Shown piece by piece: positions 5,836 to 13,592 of a DNA stretch of 35,959 nucleotides. The DNA comes from an uncultured Solobacterium sp. (GTDB taxonomy: Bacteria > Bacillota_I > Bacilli_A > Erysipelotrichales > Erysipelotrichaceae), in the NCBI GenBank assembly GCA_900547815.1, contig URHY01000014.1, forward strand, positions 1-35,959, in the 5' to 3' direction. A program made the translations under genes and the position numbers. Each line of letters starts with the position of its first letter. Within the stretch, counting starts at the first letter, position 1. Below the pieces are notes generated by a model. That model was not told the origin of the DNA. It made no database searches and saw nothing but the letters and a program-made list of their open reading frames with translations.

Positions 5836-7404
5836 ATGATAGAATCAAAATCAAGAGTTGCTATTTATTGCCGCTTATCAGAGGAAGATAGAAACAAACA
5901 ATCAGAAACAGACGACAGTAACAGTATTCAGAATCAAAAGTCAATGTTACTTCAATACTCATTAGAGCATGGTTGGGAAGTCTACAACATATACAGTGAT
6001 GATGATTACACTGGTTCTGACAGACGACGACCAGAATTTAACAGGTTGTTGGAGGACGCAAAGAATCGTAAATTTGATATTGTCCTTTGTAAGACACAAT
6101 CCAGATTTACCAGAGAACTAGAATTAGTGGAAAAATATATCCACGGTCTTTTTCCTATTTGGGGTATTCGCTTCATCAGCATTGTTGATAATGCAGATAC
6201 CGCTAATAAAGGAAATAAGAAATCAAGACAGATTAACGGTCTGGTGAATGAGTGGTACTTGGAGGATATGTCAGAGAACATTAAAAGCGTTCTCACTGAC
6301 AGAAGAAAGAACGGACACCATATCGGTGCTTTTGCTCTGTATGGTTACAAAAAAGACCCTGACGTAAAAGGGCATTTGATTATTGATGAAGAAGCTGCGG
6401 AAGTTGTCAGAGAAGTTTTTACACTGTTTTCACAGGGATATGGAAAGACCGCCATTGCCCGTATGCTGAATGACAGAGGAATACCAAACCCTACGGAATA
6501 CAAACGACTTCATGGTTTGCGTTACAAGCAGCCTAAAACGAAAAACAGTACCCTATGGAAATATTTTGCCATATCAGATATGTTGGTGAATGAAATCTAT
6601 ATCGGGAATATGGTTCAAGGGAAATATGGCAGCGTTTCTTATAAGACAAAGCAAAACAAACCCAGACCCAAAGACGAGTGGTACAGAGTTGAGGGTACAC
6701 ATGAGCCGATTATTGACCGTGAGTTATGGGATAGGGTTCAAGCATTGGTAGCTCAAAAGGCAAAACCTTTCACAGTTGGCACAATCGGTTTATTTGCCAG
6801 AAAAGCTCGCTGTATGAATTGTGGTTATACAATGCGTTCGTCAAAGAATCATGGTAAGCATTATTTACAATGCTCTAACCGCCATGTAGCAAAGGACGCT
6901 TGTATAGGTTCTTTCATTTCAGTAGACAAATTAGAAAAAGCTGTGATTGATGAACTTAATAAGTTATCCGCAGAATATCTTGACAAAGATGAGCTTGAAC
7001 AAAATGTGCAATTCAACAATGACTTGCGAGGTCAAAAAGAAGCTCTGGAAACGGAGATTGCTGCTTATCAAAAAAAGATTGCGGAATATACAAAAGGAAT
7101 CCGAGAATTATATTTAGATAAGGTAAAGGGTATTCTTTCCGAACTTGATTACTTGGATTTATCCAAAGACTTCTCAACACAAAAAGAAAGGCTCGAAAAA
7201 CTGATGATTGATACGCAGAAACAGCTTGATGTTATTGAAAGAAAAATGCTGATTGGCGACAACAGACGACAGTTAATCGAGCAATATACAAATCTTGAAC
7301 ACTTAGACAGGGAAACGGTTGAAAAGCTGATTGATTATGTATTGGTTGGCAAAAAAGACCCTGTAACTAAGGAAGTACCTATTGAAATACATTGGAATTT
7401 CTAG
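5836..7404 (+). CDS. Large serine recombinase (integrase/excisionase) of the ICE
   Basis: 522-aa site-specific recombinase, close to the usual length of TndX-type enzymes. The N-terminal resolvase domain (about 7-150) has the nucleophile S15 in AIYCRLSEED and the Arg-rich QSRFTREL segment. A recombinase domain follows (RKNGHHIGAFALYGYKK, then VREVFTLFSQGYGKTAIARM). A zinc ribbon lies at about 330-356 (CMNCGY, LQCSNR, DACIG). A coiled coil occupies about 375-470, before a DUF4368-like tail. AAAGGAG precedes the ATG. It catalyses excision and integration at short att sites. Being the last gene of the element, attR should lie just downstream. Confidence 0.95.
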   Translation: MIESKSRVAIYCRLSEEDRNKQSETDDSNSIQNQKSMLLQYSLEHGWEVYNIYSDDDYTGSDRRRPEFNRLLEDAKNRKFDIVLCKTQSRFTRELELVEKYIHGLFPIWGIRFISIVDNADTANKGNKKSRQINGLVNEWYLEDMSENIKSVLTDRRKNGHHIGAFALYGYKKDPDVKGHLIIDEEAAEVVREVFTLFSQGYGKTAIARMLNDRGIPNPTEYKRLHGLRYKQPKTKNSTLWKYFAISDMLVNEIYIGNMVQGKYGSVSYKTKQNKPRPKDEWYRVEGTHEPIIDRELWDRVQALVAQKAKPFTVGTIGLFARKARCMNCGYTMRSSKNHGKHYLQCSNRHVAKDACIGSFISVDKLEKAVIDELNKLSAEYLDKDELEQNVQFNNDLRGQKEALETEIAAYQKKIAEYTKGIRELYLDKVKGILSELDYLDLSKDFSTQKERLEKLMIDTQKQLDVIERKMLIGDNRRQLIEQYTNLEHLDRETVEKLIDYVLVGKKDPVTKEVPIEIHWNF

Positions 7405-7619
7405 GGTTCTCATATCTGGCAGCTAGTATGCCAGATTATCGGGAACTTTCTTTTAAAACCTCAATGTTGTCTTTATACAATCGCACCCTCAAGAAAGGCT
7501 TGTTCTATTATCTTGATCGAATACATACTTCTAGAGATATAATTTTCAATGAAGAAAATATCGAACTATTAAGCGATGGTGTATGCAAGCTTGTCAAAGC
7601 AGCCCGTACATCCAGATGA
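7405..7619 (+). pseudogene. Broken reading frame at the ICE right junction
   Basis: An open frame runs from the recombinase end to a TGA at 7617-7619 without a credible start or ribosome site. The encoded stretch (SMLSLYNRTLKKGLFYYLD, then NIELLSDGVCKLVKAA) looks like real protein but I do not recognise its family. The simplest reading is the 3' remnant of a chromosomal gene interrupted by integration of the element. Alternatively it is fortuitous. Confidence 0.4.
7414..7436. other. Inverted repeat at the element's right end, att-site candidate
   Basis: ATCTGGC (7414-7420) and GCCAGAT (7430-7436) flank a 9-bp spacer, 10 bp after the recombinase stop codon. Serine-recombinase att sites are imperfect dyads around a 2-bp core, so this is a candidate attR. 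It could also be a weak terminator, but no U-run follows. Confidence 0.35.
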
Positions 7620-7642
7620 TTATTCCAACATAATCAATTAAT

Positions 7643-7671
7643 TTGCATAAAATCAATTTAACAACTATAAT
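7643..7671 (+). promoter_or_regulatory. Promoter of antisense RNA 1
   Basis: TTGCAT (7643-7648), a 17-bp spacer, and a perfect TATAAT (7666-7671). The predicted start near 7678 lies at the edge of the repeated cassette. Confidence 0.65.
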
Positions 7672-7677
7672 ACAAAT

Positions 7678-7778
7678 ACAGAAAGACTACTGGATATAGT
7701 AGTTCCTCTGAATTTATCTAATGTAAAGACACTAGTTTAATCCTTTGGGGAAGGTGAACTAGTGTCTTTTACATTTTT
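7678..7778 (+). ncRNA. Putative antitoxin antisense RNA 1
   Basis: Predicted RNA of about 100 nt from the promoter at 7643-7671 to the T-rich stretch after the 13-bp stem AAAGACACTAGTT/AACTAGTGTCTTT (7725-7737 with 7757-7769). Its 5' end folds into CTACTG-GATA-TAGTAG (7687-7702). It is fully complementary to the 3' end of the minus-strand peptide mRNA, including the stop codon and last codons. Convergent antisense RNA of this kind is the antitoxin in txpA/RatA- and bsrG/SR4-type systems; the role here is inferred. Confidence 0.6.
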
Positions 7779-7860
7779 CTATAATAATCAATGTGATTCT
7801 TAGTAATTCAACTAAAGCCAAGATAGTCATGGCAACATCAATGTACAGATAAATATACAT
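7759..7860 (-). CDS. Putative type I toxin peptide 1 (33 aa, hydrophobic)
   Basis: Minus-strand ORF with AAGGA 8 bp before its ATG. The product starts MYIYLYIDVAMTILAL, continues VELLRITLIII and ends EKCKRH: one predicted membrane helix (about residues 10-27) with a basic tail, the usual shape of Fst/TxpA/BsrG-like toxins. The second copy encodes a peptide of exactly the same length with five substitutions, of which V/L/I-type and R/K changes keep the character. This conservation supports translation. The stop codon lies in the shared terminator stem. The 5' leader is long (about 90 nt), as in known type I toxin mRNAs. No sequence-family match was recognised. Confidence 0.65.
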   Translation of the reverse strand: MYIYLYIDVAMTILALVELLRITLIIIEKCKRH

Positions 7861-7959
7861 AGAACACGTCCTTGTACAAAATCGGAATCTTTAAGAACTC
7901 AAGATATCATCCTTTTAATTCAGAGAGTTCACCGTTACTACATCCAGTAGCCAATTTCT

Positions 7960-7965
7960 ATTATA
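7960..7965 (-). promoter_or_regulatory. -10 element for toxin mRNA 1
   Basis: TATAAT on the minus strand, conserved in both copies within TTTTCACATTGAACATT-TATAAT. No clear -35 hexamer is visible. The predicted transcript start near 7953 would place the CTACTGGAT hairpin at the very 5' end of the mRNA. Confidence 0.45.
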
Positions 7966-8051
7966 AATGTTCAATGTGAAAATATTTTGTATTACAATAG
8001 TTCCTATTTAATCTAAAATATCTTGTTTTCGTAGATTAGATAAGGTTAGTC

Positions 8052-8080
8052 TTGACTTTTATATATATCAATTGTTTAAT
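8052..8080 (+). promoter_or_regulatory. Promoter of antisense RNA 2
   Basis: TTGACT (8052-8057), a 17-bp spacer and TTTAAT (8075-8080). Although this sequence differs from the promoter of copy 1, position and spacing are the same relative to the cassette, so promoter function appears conserved. Confidence 0.65.
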
Positions 8081-8086
8081 ATTCAT

Positions 8087-8187
8087 GCAGAAAGACTACT
8101 GGATACAGTGGTTCCTCTGAATTATTTAATGTCGAAAGACACTAGTTTGATCCTTGGAGCGGGTGAACTAGTGTCTTTTACATTTTT
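8087..8187 (+). ncRNA. Putative antitoxin antisense RNA 2
   Basis: Same layout as antisense RNA 1: 5' hairpin CTACTG-GATA-CAGTGG (8096-8111), then the 13-bp stem AAAGACACTAGTT/AACTAGTGTCTTT (8135-8147 with 8166-8178) and a T-rich end. The loop of the stem differs between the copies while the stem is identical, as expected of a selected structure; differing loops could give each RNA specificity for its own mRNA. Confidence 0.6.
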
Positions 8188-8269
8188 CTATAATAATCAA
8201 TGCGATTTTTAGTAATTCAACTAAAGCCATTAAATACATGGCAACATCAATGTACAGATAAATATACAT
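8168..8269 (-). CDS. Putative type I toxin peptide 2 (33 aa, hydrophobic)
   Basis: Minus-strand ORF with a stronger ribosome site than copy 1 (AGGAGG 9 bp before the ATG). The product starts MYIYLYIDVAMYLMAL, continues VELLKIALIII and ends EKCKRH. Compared with peptide 1, residues 12-14 are YLM instead of TIL, residue 21 is K instead of R and residue 23 is A instead of T. Three adjacent codons are all changed without introducing a charge or a stop. It is predicted to span the membrane once. Confidence 0.65.
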   Translation of the reverse strand: MYIYLYIDVAMYLMALVELLKIALIIIEKCKRH

Positions 8270-8368
8270 ACAACACGTCCTCCTATAAAATCAGAATCTT
8301 TAAGAACTCAAGTTATCATCCTTTTTATTCAGAGGGTTCACCGTTACTACATCCAGTAGCCAATTTCT

Positions 8369-8374
8369 ATTATA
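8369..8374 (-). promoter_or_regulatory. -10 element for toxin mRNA 2
   Basis: Minus-strand TATAAT at the equivalent position to 7960-7965 in copy 1, again without a clear -35. Confidence 0.45.
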
Positions 8375-8514
8375 AATGTTCAATGTGAAAACATTATTAA
8401 CTCCAAGCATTTTGTTGCGAATGATCCTATCTTGTCTAAATCGCATTATTTTCGTTGAATTAGATACGGTTTTAACATCTAAACTAACACAAAATCAATC
8501 ATTTACATAACATC

Positions 8515-8546
8515 AGATAAAAGAATCCTCAACTAAGAGGATCCTT
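8515..8546 (-). terminator. Terminator of the hybrid kinase gene
   Basis: On the minus strand AAGGATCCTC pairs with GAGGATTCTT (8537-8546 with 8521-8530, one G-U), followed by TTTTATCT. The kinase stop codon lies in the loop. Confidence 0.75.
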
Positions 8547-11290
8547 CTTACTCAAAACATGTTTTAACACTTCTTCCATTTTTTGAAAGTCAATTGGCTT
8601 CGTTATATAATCATTCATTTTTACATCAAATGCTTTTTTCTTATCTTCCTCAAACGCATTGGCCGTTATTGCCACTATAGGTATGCATGCTTTTGCCGTG
8701 TCTTGTAAGTTTCTAATTTCACACGTAGCTTTATATCCATCCATTTTAGGCATTTGAATATCCATTAAAATGACATCATATGTACCACACGGATTTTCTA
8801 TGACCTTATTCACACACTCAATACCATTCTTTACACGATCTACAAAAAGTCCTGCACGCTCTAATATGGTTTGTGCAATCTCGGCATTTAAATCATTATC
8901 CTCAGCCAAAAGAATATGTTTACCATTAAAAATTGCATTATCAACTTCACAATTCTCTTCTTGTTTATTCAAATAATATTTTTCATCCGCCAATTTATAT
9001 TTCAACGTGACAACAAACGTACTACCCTTACCAAGAACACTCTTCACATCAATTGTACCACCAAGAAGATCCACATATTTCTTTACAATGGCCATACCAA
9101 GACCGGTACCACTAATTTTACTGGATGTCATTCTTTCTCTTGAAAAAGATTCAAAAATCTTATCCAAATACTCCTTACTCATACCAATACCTGTATCCGT
9201 AATACTTGTACGAACAATCATATATCCAGGCTCATCACATGAAAGCTCATCCACACTCACTTCAACAGAACCATTTGAAGGCGTATACTTAAGGGCATTA
9301 CTTAAAATATTCACAAAAATTTCTTCAACCTTAGTTACATCGGCCATGACATGTTTATGCTCCACATTAAAAGTGTACCTCACATGAATATTCTTTTTCT
9401 TCGCCTCATCCTCAAACATTTCAAACAATCTTTGTCTTATATCTTCAATATTCGCATAGTTTTCTTCCAATTCCATATGACCGCTTTCTATGCGAGCCAT
9501 ATCTAAAACGTTATTAATAATTGATAGAAGAATATTCCCCGCCTTTTGAAGCTTATTTAAATACTCTACAACCTTAGGCAAATCATTATCCTTCAACTCA
9601 TTCTTCATAAGTTCAGAATAGCCCAAAATCGCATTCATAGGCGTACGAATATCATGCGATACATTATGAAGAAATTGTGTTTTAGCTAAGCTTGCATCCT
9701 TAGCACTCGCCTCTGCTCGTCTTGCCTTTTGTAAAAGTAGAAGAATTACAATAATAATACTAAAGCCTAGAACAAGCACAATAACCAAATGATCTTTTAA
9801 AAAACCATAAAAAGTCGTTTTATAAGCCGTACTATCATACATCGCAATCGCACTTGTCAACATATCCGAAGGCATAGCCTTTATCGTCTTATTCAATATG
9901 GATAATAGTGTTGCCTGCCCATCTTTAACCGCAAAACAAGCCTCCATTGTCTTTGTCAAAGGAATAATTTTAAAATTCTTTTTACCATCAAAACTCAACA
10001 CCTGACTCGATCCCATGATAAAACAATCCACTTTACCATCAACAACCATATTCGCTCCATCCTCAATCGAATCACAATCCACGAGTTTCCATTGCGGATA
10101 ATAATACGCAATATGTTGTTTTAAAGCTACCTTGTTTTTCGGTACAGCTACCACATATGAATCGTTCTCATTAAAATCTTCCTTATTTGTAACGGCAATC
10201 AAATTATACGTCCAAGCCGTATTTGAAAGTGCATACCCCTTCTTTTCGGCAACATTTGAATTTCGACTCGCATAATAAATCACATCAATCTCTTTATTCT
10301 GTAAAGCCTCAATCATTTTGTCATAATCATCAAAAGCCTGTATATCAAATTTTAAAGTATGATTTCCCAAACAATCTCTGGCATACGAAATATATTCAGA
10401 CAGTGTACCACGAATCTCTCCACTCTTTTTGTCCATTGAAAACACAACAGGATCATTATCTAAAAATCCAATTCGAATACCACCATGCTCTTCTAACCAT
10501 GACTTTTCAACACCTGTTAAAATTTGCGTATAATCCAAAGTAAAATATTTCTTATACAAATCCGCCTTGAAAAAAGGACTATCACTATCCAACTGGCGCA
10601 TCGCATAATCCAATTCTTGTTTAATAACACTACGCTCTTTATTGATTGCAAAATATATATCAGACTTTCCAATTGTAGTTACACTAGAAATCCCTCTTTC
10701 AGACCAAATCGACTCTTCTAAAGACACAAAACAATCAATCTCATCATTTGCCAATTTCTTTTTAACATCCTCATTGTTACCCACATTGACATGTTCAGTA
10801 TGAATACCATGCTTATTCTCCCATTCTGTAAGCATATATTCAGGCTTAGCACCTTTAACCACACCTATACGCTTTCCATTCAAAGACTTAAAATCCGAAG
10901 ACAAAATATCCGTATTCGTTAAATCCGCATACAAAACATACTTCTCATCACCCATGGGTTCCTCAGAAAATAACATTTCTTTAGCCGATCATCCGTATAC
11001 GCAATATCACCCATGATATCAATCTCACCATTTTCAAGCTTATCAAAACAGTTTGACCAATCACACTTTACATACTCAAACTTCCAACCCGTATACCCAG
11101 CCAAAGCCTGCATCAATTCATAGCCATAACCTCGCCTTACACCATGTTCATCCACATAATTAAATGTATCTTCAAAAGATCCCACACGAATCGTCTTCTG
11201 CGTCTCATCCGCCAAACAAGGCATGCACATAGATAAAACCACAAAAATGATTGTGCATAACGCAGCTAATCTTTTCCCTTTTTTAAACAT
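8529..11290 (-). pseudogene. BvgS-like hybrid sensor histidine kinase, split by a frameshift
   Basis: A signal peptide (MFKKGKRLAALCTIIF to CLADE) leads into one periplasmic-type solute-binding (SBP_bac_3) domain. A second such domain follows, then a membrane helix (HLVIVLVLGFSIIIVILLLL), a HisKA domain with His in FLHNVSHDIRTPMN, an ATPase domain (NILSNALKYT, DTGIGM, GTGLGMAIV) and a C-terminal receiver (VILMDIQMPKMDGY; Lys in ITKPID). The first about 100 residues (from ATG 11290, GGAG upstream) are in one frame and the rest (8529-10976) in another. Adding one G on the minus strand near 10985-10987 restores ...TDDRAKEMLFSEEP, the normal continuation of this fold. So one gene has a single-base deletion, or the assembly is wrong here. 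The ligand is probably an amino acid or other small solute (inference). Confidence 0.85.
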
Positions 11291-11392
11291 ATTATTTCTC
11301 CATATCCATTTGTTAATAGTATATTTTATTTCACAAGATTCAGTCAATAAAACAAAATTATTTTTTAATAAAATCTAACCAATTTACACAAT

Positions 11393-11463
11393 AAAAAAAG
11401 AGGAAGAGACCCGCAGGTTCTTCCCCGCCTGTAGGCTTCGCAAGTTTCTACAGAACGATCACT
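11393..11463 (-). ncRNA. Possible small RNA or double-hairpin terminator
   Basis: Minus strand: a CTGTAG/CTACAG hairpin (11448-11453 with 11429-11434, inner CTT-GCG-AAG), then GGAAGA/TCTTCC (11419-11424 with 11402-11407, inner ACC/GGG) and seven T (11399-11393). A promoter-like site directly precedes it, so a transcript of about 70 nt is possible. The alternative is simply the terminator of the lipoprotein/glycosidase operon with an extra hairpin. Confidence 0.45.
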
Positions 11464-11469
11464 AAATCA

Positions 11470-11498
11470 AGCTTACGTTATCTCAAACATTGAGTCAA
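11470..11498 (-). promoter_or_regulatory. Possible promoter for the small RNA
   Basis: Minus-strand TTGACT (11498-11493), 17-bp spacer, TAAGCT (11475-11470). The -10 is poor. It starts 5 bp after the lipoprotein stop codon. Confidence 0.35.
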
Positions 11499-11503
11499 TA
11501 CAT

Positions 11504-11797
11504 TTAATCTACATTATCCACTAATCTGTCTGGAATTAACTCATTACCTTCATATTTAAAGACATATTGTTTGTTTAAATCTTTATTCTTTAATGAAAAC
11601 CATACTTCACTATCCGATTGTTGAGTTATTGAATCCACATAATATGCTTCATCCTCAATTTGACTATTTGCGCTTTTAATCAATTCCTCATCTGAATATG
11701 GGATTGATGTTTGAACTTCTTTTGTCTCTCTTAGTTCAGGTTGTGCCTTTGTACAAGCTGTTAATAATAAAAGAAAAATTATTCCTAATCTTTTCAT
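11504..11797 (-). CDS. Small lipoprotein
   Basis: 97-aa predicted lipoprotein. MKRLGIIFLLLLTAC gives a very short signal peptide with lipobox LLTA-C (Cys15). The mature part is acidic and holds a small beta-rich stretch (SEVWFSLKNKDLNKQYVFKY). Its start codon overlaps the stop of the upstream glycosidase-like gene (ATGA), so it is translationally coupled to it. I do not recognise the family. Confidence 0.75.
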   Translation of the reverse strand: MKRLGIIFLLLLTACTKAQPELRETKEVQTSIPYSDEELIKSANSQIEDEAYYVDSITQQSDSEVWFSLKNKDLNKQYVFKYEGNELIPDRLVDNVD

Positions 11798-13518
11798 ACA
11801 ATTCTATACGTATTCTCCTTTGTATTAATTTCAATTGTAACATTGTTACTGTATTTACATTGTTGGATATGATCATTAATGATTTTATGTTCTACCATCT
11901 CTTCATTTTTAATTCTTTGATAAAAATCTAGAACAATATTGGCTCTAGTAATTTTATCTTCTATGGACAAACCATCTGAGCCAAAATTACCATCCACATT
12001 ATCATAAGGTGCATTTCTTACGACATATGGAATACCACCATTTAATAACGCATACAACATGTAGTCTTCATTTTTTTGATCCATTGGCCAAGGCAAAATG
12101 AAACAGTCATGATACACAAGATTAAATAAAGGTACAGGTATTCCCATTCTTTTCTCATTTTCATCTTTCATCATAAACTCATAAGGACCATAATGCGAAA
12201 ATACAAGTTCGCGCATTGCCCAATCACTACACTCCTCACTTGAAGGAATGATTCCTTTTGAGATCATATATTGAAAACAAGCCCTTCTATATTCCATACA
12301 CTCTTTTCTTGTCATCAAATGTTCTGGATTAAAACACTCATCCATTTCATTACAAGAAAATACATCTAAGTATACACAATCTAAATTAATATGTTTTAAG
12401 ATTTCAGTGTAGTTACGCTTTACATACTTTGGTGCAAGACTTGCACACAAATAGTTTTGTCTTCCTCCAGCCCAATTGGCATGTTCAAACACACTACCAT
12501 CCTCTAATTGAATCGCTTCATTTTCATCATGTGTTTTAGCCGTATAGTAATAATCACGATACTGATCATGTAAGCCAAATAAATCATTTTGAGAACTTAA
12601 ACTATCCTGTAAATTCTTTAAACCAGTCCATCCACCCGCTTCAATACATGCCGGCAAATAATCCGGATGACAATTATCGTAGCCAGGATCTGCCCAACCA
12701 TCCAAATGAAGATAAAGTTTGTTTGAACCTAATTTATGAAGACTTTGAATCATCTCTTTTACCGAATCAAAAGAATGAATCACATCCTCTTGCCCATTAT
12801 AAAACCGAGAATCCTTTTCCGTATGTGCCTTAATACCCGTATGAACAACTGCACATTGTTGAAGTTCTGATATTTTAGAAAGTTTAACTTCTTTCTCTTT
12901 TAAACTCTTAAATAAACCAGTTTCTTTTACATACTCTCGATAAATCTTAGCAGCACGATTATAATCCATATTACTTTCAAAAGAATATCGGACAACACGC
13001 TTATATCGCATCTTACCTAGACTTGTTAACCACACAAATTGAAGCCTTGTCCCCCTATCATCATGATCAATTGTATATTTAGAATCCCAAGGCGTTTCAT
13101 TGATTGCGATATACCCTTTTCCATTATTCGTTTGACTAAGCCAAGGCATATAGGCAGCACAACTAGTAAACTGACCATCAAAGGCAATATGACTATAATC
13201 ATAATCATACCGATTGGGAATCAATAATCCTTGCATATAAGGAATTGTCGAATAGCCATCCTTATCTTCACACACAAAACTATCTGGAAAATGAACCTCT
13301 TTAATATTTTCATCCACTTTTGGAATCCACTCAAAATAATAATGGTTCGTACTATCTTCTTTCCAGATATATGTATCAAAATATTTATAAGTACTATAAA
13401 TACCCTTACCTAAACCTGTCACTCTTGATTCTGACTTGATGAAATCATCACTAAAATATATCTTCTGATTCTCTTTTGTCACATAAAATGAATCCTGATT
13501 TCGAATCCAATTTTCCAT
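11794..13518 (-). CDS. Glycosidase-like protein (DUF5696/GH101-GH129-like), tentative
   Basis: 574-aa protein without signal peptide. The N-terminal third is beta-rich (KIYFSDDFIKSESRVTGLG). The C-terminal part looks like a TIM barrel: KLYLHLDGWADPGYD, then NLDCVYLDVFSCNEMDECF, GIIPSSEECSD and GGIPYVVRNAP. Asp in YLDVF and Glu in SSEEC are at the spacing expected for a retaining glycosidase, but I infer this from pattern only. The fold reminds me of the alpha-N-acetylgalactosaminidase-related families. Cytoplasmic location would imply that it acts on imported oligosaccharide. It is followed by the overlapping lipoprotein gene. Confidence 0.6.
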   Translation of the reverse strand: MENWIRNQDSFYVTKENQKIYFSDDFIKSESRVTGLGKGIYSTYKYFDTYIWKEDSTNHYYFEWIPKVDENIKEVHFPDSFVCEDKDGYSTIPYMQGLLIPNRYDYDYSHIAFDGQFTSCAAYMPWLSQTNNGKGYIAINETPWDSKYTIDHDDRGTRLQFVWLTSLGKMRYKRVVRYSFESNMDYNRAAKIYREYVKETGLFKSLKEKEVKLSKISELQQCAVVHTGIKAHTEKDSRFYNGQEDVIHSFDSVKEMIQSLHKLGSNKLYLHLDGWADPGYDNCHPDYLPACIEAGGWTGLKNLQDSLSSQNDLFGLHDQYRDYYYTAKTHDENEAIQLEDGSVFEHANWAGGRQNYLCASLAPKYVKRNYTEILKHINLDCVYLDVFSCNEMDECFNPEHLMTRKECMEYRRACFQYMISKGIIPSSEECSDWAMRELVFSHYGPYEFMMKDENEKRMGIPVPLFNLVYHDCFILPWPMDQKNEDYMLYALLNGGIPYVVRNAPYDNVDGNFGSDGLSIEDKITRANIVLDFYQRIKNEEMVEHKIINDHIQQCKYSNNVTIEINTKENTYRIV

Positions 13519-13531
13519 ACATAAATACCTC

Positions 13532-13559
13532 TTGTCTTAGTCATTATACCATATATGAT
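13532..13559 (+). promoter_or_regulatory. Promoter of the AAA-ATPase gene
   Basis: TTGTCT (13532-13537), 16-bp spacer, TATGAT (13554-13559), about 35 bp before the GTG start. Confidence 0.5.
13543..13552 (-). promoter_or_regulatory. Extended -10 promoter of the glycosidase-like gene
   Basis: Minus strand TGG-TATAAT: perfect -10 at 13548-13543 with the TGN extension, no clear -35. It overlaps the divergent promoter of the AAA-ATPase gene. Confidence 0.5.
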
Positions 13560-13592
13560 ATGTTAGAATAGTATAAGAAAGTTGGTGCAACT

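Larger units (their letters stand above)
1..7404. mobile_element. Right-hand part of a Tn916/Tn5397-like integrative conjugative element
   Basis: The gene order matches the accessory/regulation/recombination end of Tn916-family elements: XRE repressor (Orf9-like), cargo, Cys-rich KTR protein, XRE, sigma-like Orf7, HTH Orf8, recombinase. As in Tn5397, a large serine recombinase replaces the tyrosine Int and Xis. The conjugation and mobilisation modules would lie left of the window and are not seen. The left boundary is therefore unknown; the right boundary is placed just after the recombinase, at about 7404-7440. Family assignment rests on recognised protein types and order, not on a database search. 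Confidence 0.85.
7679..7983. repeat. Tandem cassette copy 1 (409-bp period)
   Basis: About 305 bp, roughly 90% identical by eye to 8088-8392, with weaker similarity continuing into the 3' flanks. Inverted repeats CTACTGGAT (7687-7695)/ATCCAGTAG (7942-7950) and CTCTGAATT (7706-7714)/AATTCAGAG (7917-7925) bound each unit. The outer repeats are exactly 264 bp apart, end to end, in both copies. Confidence 0.9.
8088..8392. repeat. Tandem cassette copy 2
   Basis: Second copy of the cassette at 7679-7983, with the 264-bp inverted-repeat unit at 8096-8359. The region 8393-8518 after it contains only degenerate similarity to the flank of copy 1 and no ORF. Confidence 0.9.

Noticed and set aside
7687..8359. 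The 264-bp units with terminal inverted repeats as MITE-type mobile elements
   Set aside because: No target-site duplication is seen. The units hold conserved ribosome sites, ORFs and promoters, and similarity extends beyond the repeats, so a tandem gene duplication explains the data better.
8200..8388. Plus-strand 62-aa ORF in the second repeat
   Set aside because: It lacks a ribosome site, is not preserved in the first copy and overlaps the minus-strand peptide ORF, which is preserved.
9007..9387. Plus-strand ORFs in the kinase gene (8770-9387, 10223-10721)
   Set aside because: Antisense shadow frames without ribosome sites or recognisable domains.
8529..11347. Two separate genes for the hybrid kinase region
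   Set aside because: The two frames overlap exactly where one added base joins them in the middle of a solute-binding domain; the second frame has no ribosome site at its first ATG.
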